Source of the DNA: Gemmatimonadota bacterium
Lineage (GTDB): Bacteria > Latescibacterota > UBA2968 > UBA8231
NCBI GenBank assembly: GCA_026706165.1
Contig: JAPOZF010000426.1
Span: 1 to 5,186 of the forward strand
Direction: 5' to 3'
Length of the DNA stretch: 5,186 nucleotides
Shown: one piece after another, positions 1-5,186 of the stretch
Layout of the letters: every line of letters begins with the position of its first letter
Position numbering within the stretch: the stretch's first letter is position 1
Made by a program: the position numbers and the translations under genes
The notes under the pieces: generated by a model
What the model was told of the DNA's origin: nothing
The model's database searches: none
Seen by the model: the letters and a program-made list of their open reading frames with translations, nothing else

Positions 1-25
1 CGAAGCGAGCGCGGAGCTCGCTTCG
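1..25. repeat. 10-bp perfect inverted repeat (hairpin) at the 5' end of visible lysA
   Basis: Bases 1-10 (CGAAGCGAGC) and 16-25 (GCTCGCTTCG) are exact reverse complements around a 5-base loop. On RNA this forms a strong GC-rich stem a few codons after the presumed lysA start. It is inside the open reading frame (codons 1-9) and may extend left of the window. No T-run follows, so it is not a standard terminator. It may influence translation initiation or be a chance result of Arg/Ser/Glu codons. Confidence 0.5.
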
Positions 26-1233
26 GAACACCGGTTTTCGTCTACGACCAGAACGCCCTGGAAGCCCAGGCCCGGGCAGCCCTCGAGTTTCCCAACGCCT
101 TCGGGCTTACGGTGCGCTACGCGATGAAAGCCTGCCCGACCGCCGCGGTCATCCGCGTTCTGAACCGGGCCGGACTGCAGATCGACGCCAGCAGCGGCTG
201 GGAGGTCCGCCGCGCCCTGGAGGCAGCGGTGGAGCCGGGTCAGATTCTCCTGACCGCGCAGCAACTCCCTGACGACTTCGAGGATCTCGTCTCCATGGGA
301 GTCCGCTTCAACGCCTGTTCCCTGCACCAGCTCGCCTGTTTCGGGAGCCGCTTTCCCGGCGGCGAACTCGGGGTGCGCTTCAACCCGGGACTCGGTTCCG
401 GCCACAGCAACCGCACCAACGTCGGCGGCCCTTCCGCCAGTTTCGGCATCTGGCACGCCCACCTCGACCAGGTCGAGGCCCTGCAGCGCGACCACGGGCT
501 GCGCATCAGTCTGCTCCACTCCCACATCGGGTCCGGCAGCGATCCCGAGGTCTGGCAGCGCTGCGCCCGGATGACTCTCGGCATCGCCGCGCTGCTGCCG
601 GAGGTCGCTGCCGTCAACCTCGGCGGAGGTTTCAAGGTCGGCCGCGTCCCCGGCGAGGTCTCCACGGATCTGGCCGCAGCCGGAGAGCCGGTGGCCGAAG
701 AGTTCCGGCGTTTTGCCGCCAGTTCCGGCAGGCGGCTGCACCTCGAGATCGAGCCCGGTACCTATTTCACCGCCAACTCCGGGGCGATCGTCTGCTCCGT
801 CGTGGATGTCGTCGATACCGGCAAGGAGGGGTACTCGTTCATCAAGGTCGACTCGGGAATGACGGAAGTTCTGCGGCCCAGCATGTACGGAGCCCAGCAC
901 CCGATCGCCGTTGTCCCGGCCTCGGAGGAGCGACGGGGGCGCGCGCACTACCTGGTAGTCGGCCACTGCTGCGAAAGCGGGGATGTCCTGACCCCGCAAC
1001 CCGGCAATCCCGAAGGGCTGCAGCCGCGGCCCCTTGCCGAGGCCCGCATCGGCGACGCCGTCGTAATCGGAGGCAGCGGCGCCTACTGTGCCGGCATGGC
1101 CGCAAAAAACTACAATTCCTTCCCGGAAGCCCCCGAGGTCCTGCTCGACAAGGAGGGCGGTCTGCATCTGCTGCGCCGGCGGCAGACCCTCGGGCAGATG
1201 CTGGAAAACGAGCTCATCCCGGACTTCCTCTAG
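1..1233 (+). CDS. lysA: Diaminopimelate decarboxylase, PLP-dependent, 5'-partial
   Basis: This fold-type III PLP enzyme would decarboxylate meso-diaminopimelate to L-lysine in the cytoplasm, the last step of DAP-pathway lysine synthesis. The frame is open from base 1, giving 410 visible residues. The first GTG (112) is internal, because the conserved FGTPVFVYD strand lies upstream at residues 9-17. No start codon precedes that strand, so the true start and probably a few to some fifteen residues lie left of the window. Visible motifs: YAMKA with the PLP-binding Lys43, HIGSGS 175-180, the phosphate-binding GGGF 208-211, EPGTYF 251-256, LRPSMYGA around 291, CESGD 324-328 (substrate-binding and cross-subunit active-site motif of DAP decarboxylases), and GAY with Tyr362 followed by NYN 370-372. 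Variants from textbook LysA are Cys after YAMKA (usually Asn) and GHCCESGD rather than GPxCESGD. The C-terminus is complete. The CES motif favours DAP over ornithine, arginine or carboxynorspermidine as substrate. The gene converges on the transporter cluster. Confidence 0.9.
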   Translation, partial: RSERGARFGTPVFVYDQNALEAQARAALEFPNAFGLTVRYAMKACPTAAVIRVLNRAGLQIDASSGWEVRRALEAAVEPGQILLTAQQLPDDFEDLVSMGVRFNACSLHQLACFGSRFPGGELGVRFNPGLGSGHSNRTNVGGPSASFGIWHAHLDQVEALQRDHGLRISLLHSHIGSGSDPEVWQRCARMTLGIAALLPEVAAVNLGGGFKVGRVPGEVSTDLAAAGEPVAEEFRRFAASSGRRLHLEIEPGTYFTANSGAIVCSVVDVVDTGKEGYSFIKVDSGMTEVLRPSMYGAQHPIAVVPASEERRGRAHYLVVGHCCESGDVLTPQPGNPEGLQPRPLAEARIGDAVVIGGSGAYCAGMAAKNYNSFPEAPEVLLDKEGGLHLLRRRQTLGQMLENELIPDFL

Positions 1234-1265
1234 GCGCTTCCACCCGCATCGGTTTTTCCGCGCAT

Positions 1266-1311
1266 CCGGTGCTCGAGGCAGACCCGGGGCATCGAGCCGC
1301 ACCGGTCTGCC
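1266..1311. terminator. Possible hairpin region between convergent genes
   Basis: The 97-base gap between the lysA stop and the stop of the facing permease gene holds two overlapping inverted repeats. The first pairs 1266-1276 with 1292-1305 (CCGGTG/CACCGG plus CTCGA/TCGAG, a 3-base bulge at 1297-1299 and a 15-base loop). The second pairs 1277-1284 with 1304-1311 (GGCAGACC/GGTCTGCC, 8 bp perfect). They share bases 1304-1305 and cross each other, so normally only one could form. The place fits a two-way terminator. However, neither strand has a T-run after the stem: the only T5 (1253-1257) lies on the wrong side for plus-strand transcription and reads as A5 on the minus strand. Termination may be Rho-dependent or elsewhere. 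Confidence 0.3.
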
Positions 1312-1330
1312 GGCGGCCACCTGCGGGAGT

Positions 1331-2395
1331 TCAGTCCCTGCGCATCTTCGGATCGAGGGCGTCGCGCAGGCCGTCGCCGAGCAGGTTGTACATCGTCACG
1401 GTAGCGAAGATCGCGATTCCCGGGACGACCACCAGCCACCATGCCGAGGCGTTGCTGCGGGCTCCGGCGAGAATGGACCCCCAGGTGATCGCCTCGGCCG
1501 GGACGCCGATGCCGAGAAAGCTGAGCCCCGATTCGGCGAGGATGGCGCCGGCAATACCGAAGGCGGCGGGAATAAGAACCGGTGCGATGGCATTGGGCAG
1601 AATATGCCTTGCCATTATGCGGCGGCTCGAGCAACCCAGCGACCTCGCCGCGGCCACGTAGTCGAAGCTGCGCACCTGGAGGAACTGCGAACGCGTCAGG
1701 CGGGCGATCGGCACCCAGTTCATCAGGCCGATGATGACCATGATGAAAAACAGACTGGGTGGAAAGAACGCGGCGACGGCAATGATCAGGAATATCGCCG
1801 GAATCGCTGCCCAGAGCTCGAAGAAGCGGGCCAGCAGCAGGTCGAGCCATCCCCCGAAATATCCGGCCACAGCCCCCAGCACCACGCCGACGACCAGCGA
1901 GATGCCCACGGACACGAGGCCGATGACCAGGGCGTAGCGGCTCCCGTGAATCAGCCCGGAAAGCACGTCCCGCCCCAGGCGGTCGGTGCCCAGCCAGTGC
2001 TCCGCCCCCGGCTCCTGGTATTTCTCCCCGAGCCGGATCTCCCCGGGGCCGTAAGGAATCAGCGGATACAGCGCGGCTTCGACCTTCAGCTTCTTCAGGT
2101 TGCGCCGGCGCCGCAGTTCCTGCGGCCATTCCAGCAATCCGGCGTGTACGGCGTACTGGCGAAAAGCGGGGAAGTACGTCTTGCCGCGGTACTTCATGTA
2201 GTACGGCTTGTTTCCGGCGATCAGGTCGGCGGCCGCGGCGACGAGCGCCAGGGCCACGATGCCGAACGATGCCCATACCGCCACCCTGTTCCGGGCGAAC
2301 TGCCTGATGACGAAACGGCTGTAGGACTGGCCGGCACCGGTGGTTGACTGGTGACCGGCACCGGCGGCTCCTGCTGTGTGGCGAGGGGTCCCCAC
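1331..2395 (-). CDS. Oligopeptide ABC transporter permease, OppC/DppC (YejE-like)
   Basis: An inner-membrane channel subunit of a peptide importer, expected to pair with the OppB-type protein encoded just upstream. With GTG at 2395 it has 354 residues. TM1 is about 36-59, followed by a long extra-cytoplasmic segment (about 60-132) beginning NKPYYMKYRGKTYFP. Then come the OppC signature HWLGTDRLGRDVLSG (133-147) and further TM segments near 155-178, 192-210, 213-230, 268-290 and 319-340. The EAA loop that contacts the ATPase is DYVAAARSLG at 245-254. The C-terminus DALDPKMRRD is typical. The TM1-TM2 insertion is like YejE-type permeases as I recall them. Start choice: the frame stays open to 2974 inside the upstream gene, but that part is a shadow. 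GTG 2395, eight bases after the upstream stop, is the only start codon that keeps TM1. Its Shine-Dalgarno is poor (AAAGG directly abutting GTG), so reinitiation from the upstream gene is likely. The Gly/Ala/Thr-rich first 22 residues are unusual. Confidence 0.9.
   Translation of the reverse strand: MGTPRHTAGAAGAGHQSTTGAGQSYSRFVIRQFARNRVAVWASFGIVALALVAAAADLIAGNKPYYMKYRGKTYFPAFRQYAVHAGLLEWPQELRRRRNLKKLKVEAALYPLIPYGPGEIRLGEKYQEPGAEHWLGTDRLGRDVLSGLIHGSRYALVIGLVSVGISLVVGVVLGAVAGYFGGWLDLLLARFFELWAAIPAIFLIIAVAAFFPPSLFFIMVIIGLMNWVPIARLTRSQFLQVRSFDYVAAARSLGCSSRRIMARHILPNAIAPVLIPAAFGIAGAILAESGLSFLGIGVPAEAITWGSILAGARSNASAWWLVVVPGIAIFATVTMYNLLGDGLRDALDPKMRRD
2331..2364. repeat. Short direct repeat in the 5' coding region of the OppC-type gene
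   Basis: CCGGCACCGG occurs at 2331-2340 and again at 2355-2364, 24 bases (eight codons) apart and in the same frame of the permease gene. The protein therefore contains a doubled GAG(H)QS-like unit near residues 12-23. The two copies also allow a 6-bp hairpin (CCGGTG 2337-2342 with CACCGG 2359-2364) just after the GTG start. This may be a small duplication in an unconstrained N-terminal tail. Confidence 0.45.
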
Positions 2396-2403
2396 CCTTT
2401 CAA

Positions 2404-3507
2404 CTATTCCGGTACCCGGGAGAAATCGATACGCGGATCGATCGCCTTCAGGAGCACGTCCGCGGCGAGAATGCCGAACAGCGACAGCGCCGATCCGATG
2501 GTGAGAATCGCCATGACCATCGGGTAGTCGCGGACGATGACAGACTGGAACCCGAGGAAACCGAGCCCGGGGATCGTGAAGATCGTCTCGATGAACACCG
2601 ATCCGGCGATCAGGCCGGGCAGCAGCCCCGCCATCAAGGTCACGATCGGAATGAGCGAGTTGCGCAGGACGTGGCGCAGCAGCACCCAGCGCTCGGCCAG
2701 CCCCTTTGCCCGGGCCGTGCGCACATAGTCGAGACGGATGTTCTCCAGCATGCTTGTGCGCATGTAGCGCGAGATGCCGGCAAAACTGGCGTACGAGGAA
2801 GCCAGCACCGGCAGCACCATGTGATGGGCGTGGTCTTTCAGGATCCGCCAGAACCCCCATTCGCCCGAGGCCTCGAGCGATACGATGCCCGATGCCGGGA
2901 ACCAGTGCAGGAACTCCTCGTTGCAGAGGAACATGATGAACAGCATCCCGACCCAGAACGACGGCATCGACCACAACATGAAGGTGCCGGCGGTCAGGGC
3001 GCGGTCGAGCCTGCTGTCCTGCCTGGAAGCCAGCAGCACCCCCAGCGGGATCCCTATGAGGTAGGCGACGACGAGACTGATGACCCCGATCTCGACGGTG
3101 ATCGGCAGCCGCCTGGCGATGTGCTCGACAACCGGCTGCTGGTCCTTGAAGGAACGGCCGAAATCGAGGGTTGCAAGGCGCACGGAGGAACCGTCGTAGA
3201 GCACGACCCCGGCGCCGGCGTATTCCCCCGCCTTGACGGGCTCGACAGCGAGTACCAGGCGCGAGACCCAGCGCGCGTACTGTTCGTACAACGGGCGGTC
3301 GAGTCCCAGTTGCCGGCGCAGGTCCGCCCTGGTTCTCTCCAGCTGGTCCCGCTGGTCCGTCGACAGCCCCTCTCCGCCGGCGGCCCCTCCGAGGAAGAGG
3401 TCCACCGGGTCTCCCGGGGCCAGGTGCATGATCAGGAACGAGATGATGGTGATCCCGACGAGCGTCGGGACCGCCAGCAGAAGACGCTGGATCGTGTACT
3501 GGATCAT
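2404..3507 (-). CDS. Oligopeptide ABC transporter permease, OppB/DppB (YejB-like)
   Basis: The first permease of the peptide importer, 367 residues, starting at ATG 3507. The start is supported by the classic N-terminus MIQYTIQRLLLAVPTLVGIT and the following HLAPGDPVD (28-36). A G-run (GGGGGG) three bases upstream is a mediocre ribosome site. TM segments are near 9-29, 138-160, 172-194, 228-245, 283-308 and 331-353. LGLDRPLYEQYARW (68-81) is the usual periplasmic motif. Between it and FGRSF (116-120) lie about 25 more residues than in a minimal DppB, as in YejB-like proteins I recall. The EAA loop is DYVRTARAKGLAERWVLLRH (260-279), the contact for an ATPase not encoded in this window. The end, AIDPRIDFS (355-363), is typical. 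The stop lies eight bases before the OppC-type start, so the two permeases are almost certainly co-transcribed. The exact substrate cannot be read from the sequence; peptide is the family default, though nickel and other small solutes also occur. Confidence 0.94.
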   Translation of the reverse strand: MIQYTIQRLLLAVPTLVGITIISFLIMHLAPGDPVDLFLGGAAGGEGLSTDQRDQLERTRADLRRQLGLDRPLYEQYARWVSRLVLAVEPVKAGEYAGAGVVLYDGSSVRLATLDFGRSFKDQQPVVEHIARRLPITVEIGVISLVVAYLIGIPLGVLLASRQDSRLDRALTAGTFMLWSMPSFWVGMLFIMFLCNEEFLHWFPASGIVSLEASGEWGFWRILKDHAHHMVLPVLASSYASFAGISRYMRTSMLENIRLDYVRTARAKGLAERWVLLRHVLRNSLIPIVTLMAGLLPGLIAGSVFIETIFTIPGLGFLGFQSVIVRDYPMVMAILTIGSALSLFGILAADVLLKAIDPRIDFSRVPE

Positions 3508-3546
3508 CGCCCCCCGATCATCGCCGCACCCCTGTCAGTCGGGACC

Positions 3547-3573
3547 TGATCCGGCAATGGACCGCGCGGATCA
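3547..3573. repeat. Inverted repeat spanning the TPR gene stop codon
   Basis: TGATCCG (3547-3553) and CGGATCA (3567-3573) form a perfect 7-bp stem with a 13-base loop. On the minus strand the stem begins on the TGA stop of the TPR gene and lies in the 63-base gap before the OppB-type gene. No T-run follows, so it is unlikely to terminate transcription. It could affect mRNA stability or tune downstream expression, or be chance. Confidence 0.3.
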
Positions 3574-4611
3574 CTCCTCCAGGGTTGCGGCGGCTTCGTA
3601 GGCCGCTTCGCTTTCTTCGATACGCTCATCGAGGGCGTAGACGCGGCCGAGCTCGCGCCAGACCGTGGCGTTTTCGGGGGTCCGCCGCGACAGCTCCTCA
3701 AGATGTGGCAGGGCCTCGTCCGTGCGCTCGAGAGCGAGCCATGTGACGGCGAGGTTGAAGCGGGTATCGGTGTCGTCCGGATTCAGCTCCAGCGCCCGGA
3801 GGTAGGCGTCGCGGGCGCTGTCGAAACGATCGAGGTTCCAGTACAGATTGCCGAGATTGAAGTGCGTCTGCCAGATCTCGGGAGCCGCCTCGACCGCCCT
3901 TTCGTAAGCGGCTTCGGCGTCGACGAAGCGCTCGCTGTCGACGTAGAGGGACGCCAGGCCGGTCAGGGCTCCCACGTGCCGGGGGCTGGACTCGAGCAGC
4001 TGTTCGAAGGTGCGCTCCGCGGAGGCGGGGTCCCCCTTTTCGAGGTAGAGCATCCCGAGGTGGTGGAAAGTGGAGCTGTCCTCAGGCGCCCTGGCGGCCA
4101 CGAACTCGTACGCCTGTATGGCGCCGTCCAGGTCGCTCAGGCGGGAATGCGAGATGGCGAGGTTGCGCCAGGCGTCGAGGAGTTCCGGGTCGACTGTGGT
4201 CGCAAGCTCGAACAACTCCGCGGCCGCGGAAAAATCCGGGGGCTCGGCGCTGGCGCGCTCGACCCCCTGGTTGTACAGCTTTGTCCAGTTGCGGCGGCGG
4301 AGCTCTTCTATTTGAGGACCGAATTCCCCGGACAATTCGAGGGACCGGTCGAACGACTCGGACATCGACGCGTACTCTCCCTCATCGCCGTAGACGCGTC
4401 CCAGCAGGTAATGCACCTCCGGGTTTTGCGGCTCGGTCTCGAGAGCCAGCAGCAGCTGCTCTTTCGCCCTCTCCGCCTCCCCCTGCTGGAGATACAGTTT
4501 CGCCCCGGTCAGCGCCGACCCCTGGCAGCCGAGCGCTACCCCCGCGGCCAGACACAGCAGGGCCATCGCCGCCCTTCGCCGCTTCGGTCCGGAGCTCCTG
4601 GTTTCGGCCAT
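3571..4611 (-). CDS. TPR-repeat putative lipoprotein in peptide-transport operon
   Basis: A 346-residue protein that is nearly all tetratricopeptide repeats, a protein-protein interaction scaffold. The N-terminus has a positive stretch (PKRRR, 9-13), a hydrophobic core (about 14-28) and AALGC-like ending VALGC with Cys29. This looks like a lipoprotein signal peptide, although Ala-Leu-Gly-Cys is not an ideal lipobox. Eight or nine TPR units follow, at about 35-63, 65-98, 111-143, 145-177, 179-211, 213-245, 247-279, 281-311 and 315-345. Typical TPR marks are visible, such as FNLGNLYWNL (251-260), ALELNPDD (273-280) and AYERAVEAAP (235-244). A linker with NWTKLYNQGV (108-117) breaks the regular spacing after unit 2. 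The start is ATG 4611, one base after the upstream gene's TGA (TGAGATG), with no clear Shine-Dalgarno, which implies translational coupling. The frame is open to 4878, but that extension lacks signal-peptide sense. Its specific role is unknown; membrane-anchored docking or assembly near the transporter is inference. Confidence 0.88.
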   Translation of the reverse strand: MAETRSSGPKRRRAAMALLCLAAGVALGCQGSALTGAKLYLQQGEAERAKEQLLLALETEPQNPEVHYLLGRVYGDEGEYASMSESFDRSLELSGEFGPQIEELRRRNWTKLYNQGVERASAEPPDFSAAAELFELATTVDPELLDAWRNLAISHSRLSDLDGAIQAYEFVAARAPEDSSTFHHLGMLYLEKGDPASAERTFEQLLESSPRHVGALTGLASLYVDSERFVDAEAAYERAVEAAPEIWQTHFNLGNLYWNLDRFDSARDAYLRALELNPDDTDTRFNLAVTWLALERTDEALPHLEELSRRTPENATVWRELGRVYALDERIEESEAAYEAAATLEE

Positions 4612-4612
4612 C

Positions 4613-5186
4613 TCAGTACTGGCGGTCCGCGGCGCTGACCCACCACTCGAGCGAGTTTTCGGCGATACTCGAGCGGTCTCCTCCCGGGTACCAGTTGACA
4701 CCCTGGTATCGGCGGCTGTAAGCGCGTGCATTCCTTCCCTTCCACAGAAACGTATACGGCTGTTCTTCATGCAGGATCTCCTGGAATCGGTGATAAAGCG
4801 CCATGCGCCTTTCCGGGTCGAACTCGCGCCGGTAGGCTTCGAGAATCTCGTCCACTTCGGCGTTGATGAATCCGACATAGTTGGAGCCGCTCTCGACCTG
4901 GGAAGAGTGCCAGACCTGGTACCCGTCGGGCGGGAATCGCACGTACCCCGTCCACCCCAGCGTCATGGCGGCGAAATCGCGGCTGCGGACGCGTTGCAGG
5001 AAGATCGACCAGTCGAGCTCGCGGACCTGGCAGTCGATGCCGATATCCCCCAGCTCGCTCTGCATGATCAGGGCGATGTCCTTGCGAATCTGGTTGCCCG
5101 AGTTGACCAGGAACTCGAATTCGAACGGCACCCTCTCGCCGTCGATCAGCTTGTCGAGGATGCCGTCGTCGTCCGCGTCCTCCCAA
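4613..5186 (-). CDS. Peptide ABC transporter substrate-binding protein, family 5, 5'-partial
   Basis: The C-terminal 190 residues of an OppA/DppA-type solute-binding protein (SBP_bac_5), which would bind oligopeptides outside the inner membrane and deliver them to the two permeases encoded downstream. The frame is open through the right edge; the missing N-terminal part (typically 300 or more residues) with its signal peptide lies beyond. The GTG at 5131 is internal. Family features in order: WEDADDDGILDK (1-12), FEFEFLVNSGN (about 21-31), a helix-strand unit with GDIGIDCQVRELDW, then RDFAAMTLGW, DGYQVWHSSQ, NYVGFINAEVDEIL, and a closing EILHEEQPYTFLW. This is the standard end of lobe I in this family. 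It ends LEWWVSAADRQY with TGA at 4613-4615, one base from the TPR gene start. The acidic DADDDGILD (3-11) resembles a calcium-binding loop and is seen in other members as I recall. Substrate choice is set mostly by the absent part. Confidence 0.93.
   Translation of the reverse strand, partial: WEDADDDGILDKLIDGERVPFEFEFLVNSGNQIRKDIALIMQSELGDIGIDCQVRELDWSIFLQRVRSRDFAAMTLGWTGYVRFPPDGYQVWHSSQVESGSNYVGFINAEVDEILEAYRREFDPERRMALYHRFQEILHEEQPYTFLWKGRNARAYSRRYQGVNWYPGGDRSSIAENSLEWWVSAADRQY

Noticed and set aside
112..114. GTG as the lysA start
   Set aside because: The frame is open upstream and encodes the conserved FGTPVFVYD strand, so this GTG is an internal valine codon.
1251..1260. T5 tract after lysA as an intrinsic terminator
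   Set aside because: No adequate stem precedes it on the plus strand; only a 3-bp CGG/CCG pairing flanks the tract itself.
1088..2347. Long plus-strand open frame (419 codons) across the OppC-type gene, abutting another at 2344-3549 (401 codons)
   Set aside because: They lie antisense to clearly recognisable permease genes, are rich in His/Gln/Asp/Arg/Pro with no domain or membrane pattern, and the four-base overlap is coincidental. Long antisense frames are common in high-GC DNA.
2396..2974. Upstream extension of the OppC-type frame to 2974
   Set aside because: It overlaps the OppB-type gene in another frame, is Arg/Ala/His-rich without homology, and OppC proteins begin shortly before TM1.
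3703..4638. Plus-strand open frame of 311 codons
   Set aside because: It is antisense to the TPR gene. Its repetitive look mirrors the TPR repeats on the other strand, and no family is recognisable.
4612..4878. N-terminal extension of the TPR protein frame to 4878
   Set aside because: It overlaps the conserved C-terminus of the binding protein and would bury the signal peptide. ATG 4611 directly after the TGA fits much better.

Overview
The window is a high-GC (roughly 60-65% by eye), densely coded bacterial segment with very GC-rich third codon positions. The SBP/OppB/OppC proteins, a TPR lipoprotein and a diaminopimelate (DAP) decarboxylase suggest a Gram-negative-type bacterium. The decarboxylase belongs to a subtype with YAMKACP, a NRTNVGG stretch and GHCCESGD that I recall, from memory only, from Verrucomicrobia/Lentisphaerae-type genomes. 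Treat that lineage hint as weak.

Layout. Bases 1-1233 (+) carry a DAP decarboxylase gene (lysA-like) whose start lies left of the window. Bases 1234-1330 are a short convergent intergenic region with two competing hairpins. The rest is one minus-strand gene cluster, read from the right edge leftwards: the C-terminal part of a family-5 peptide-binding protein (4613-5186), a TPR-repeat putative lipoprotein (3571-4611), an OppB/DppB-type permease (2404-3507) and an OppC/DppC-type permease (1331-2395). The first two genes are separated by one base, the permeases by eight, and the TPR gene and first permease by 63. Nothing resembling a promoter or a strong terminator is visible inside the cluster, so it is probably one operon with its promoter right of the window.

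How the genes fit together. The binding protein would capture an oligopeptide outside the inner membrane and hand it to the two-permease channel. Both permeases carry long extra segments between TM1 and TM2 that resemble YejB/YejE-type importers rather than minimal Dpp permeases. No ATPase gene is in the window, so the ATP-binding subunits must be encoded upstream or elsewhere. The unusual member is the TPR protein, placed between binding protein and channel and probably translationally coupled to the binding protein. Its role is unknown. LysA makes lysine from meso-DAP and converges on the cluster, so it is not co-transcribed with it. No RNA gene, mobile element or CRISPR array was seen, and no clearly new system is evident. 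The TPR-containing transporter operon is the most interesting item.
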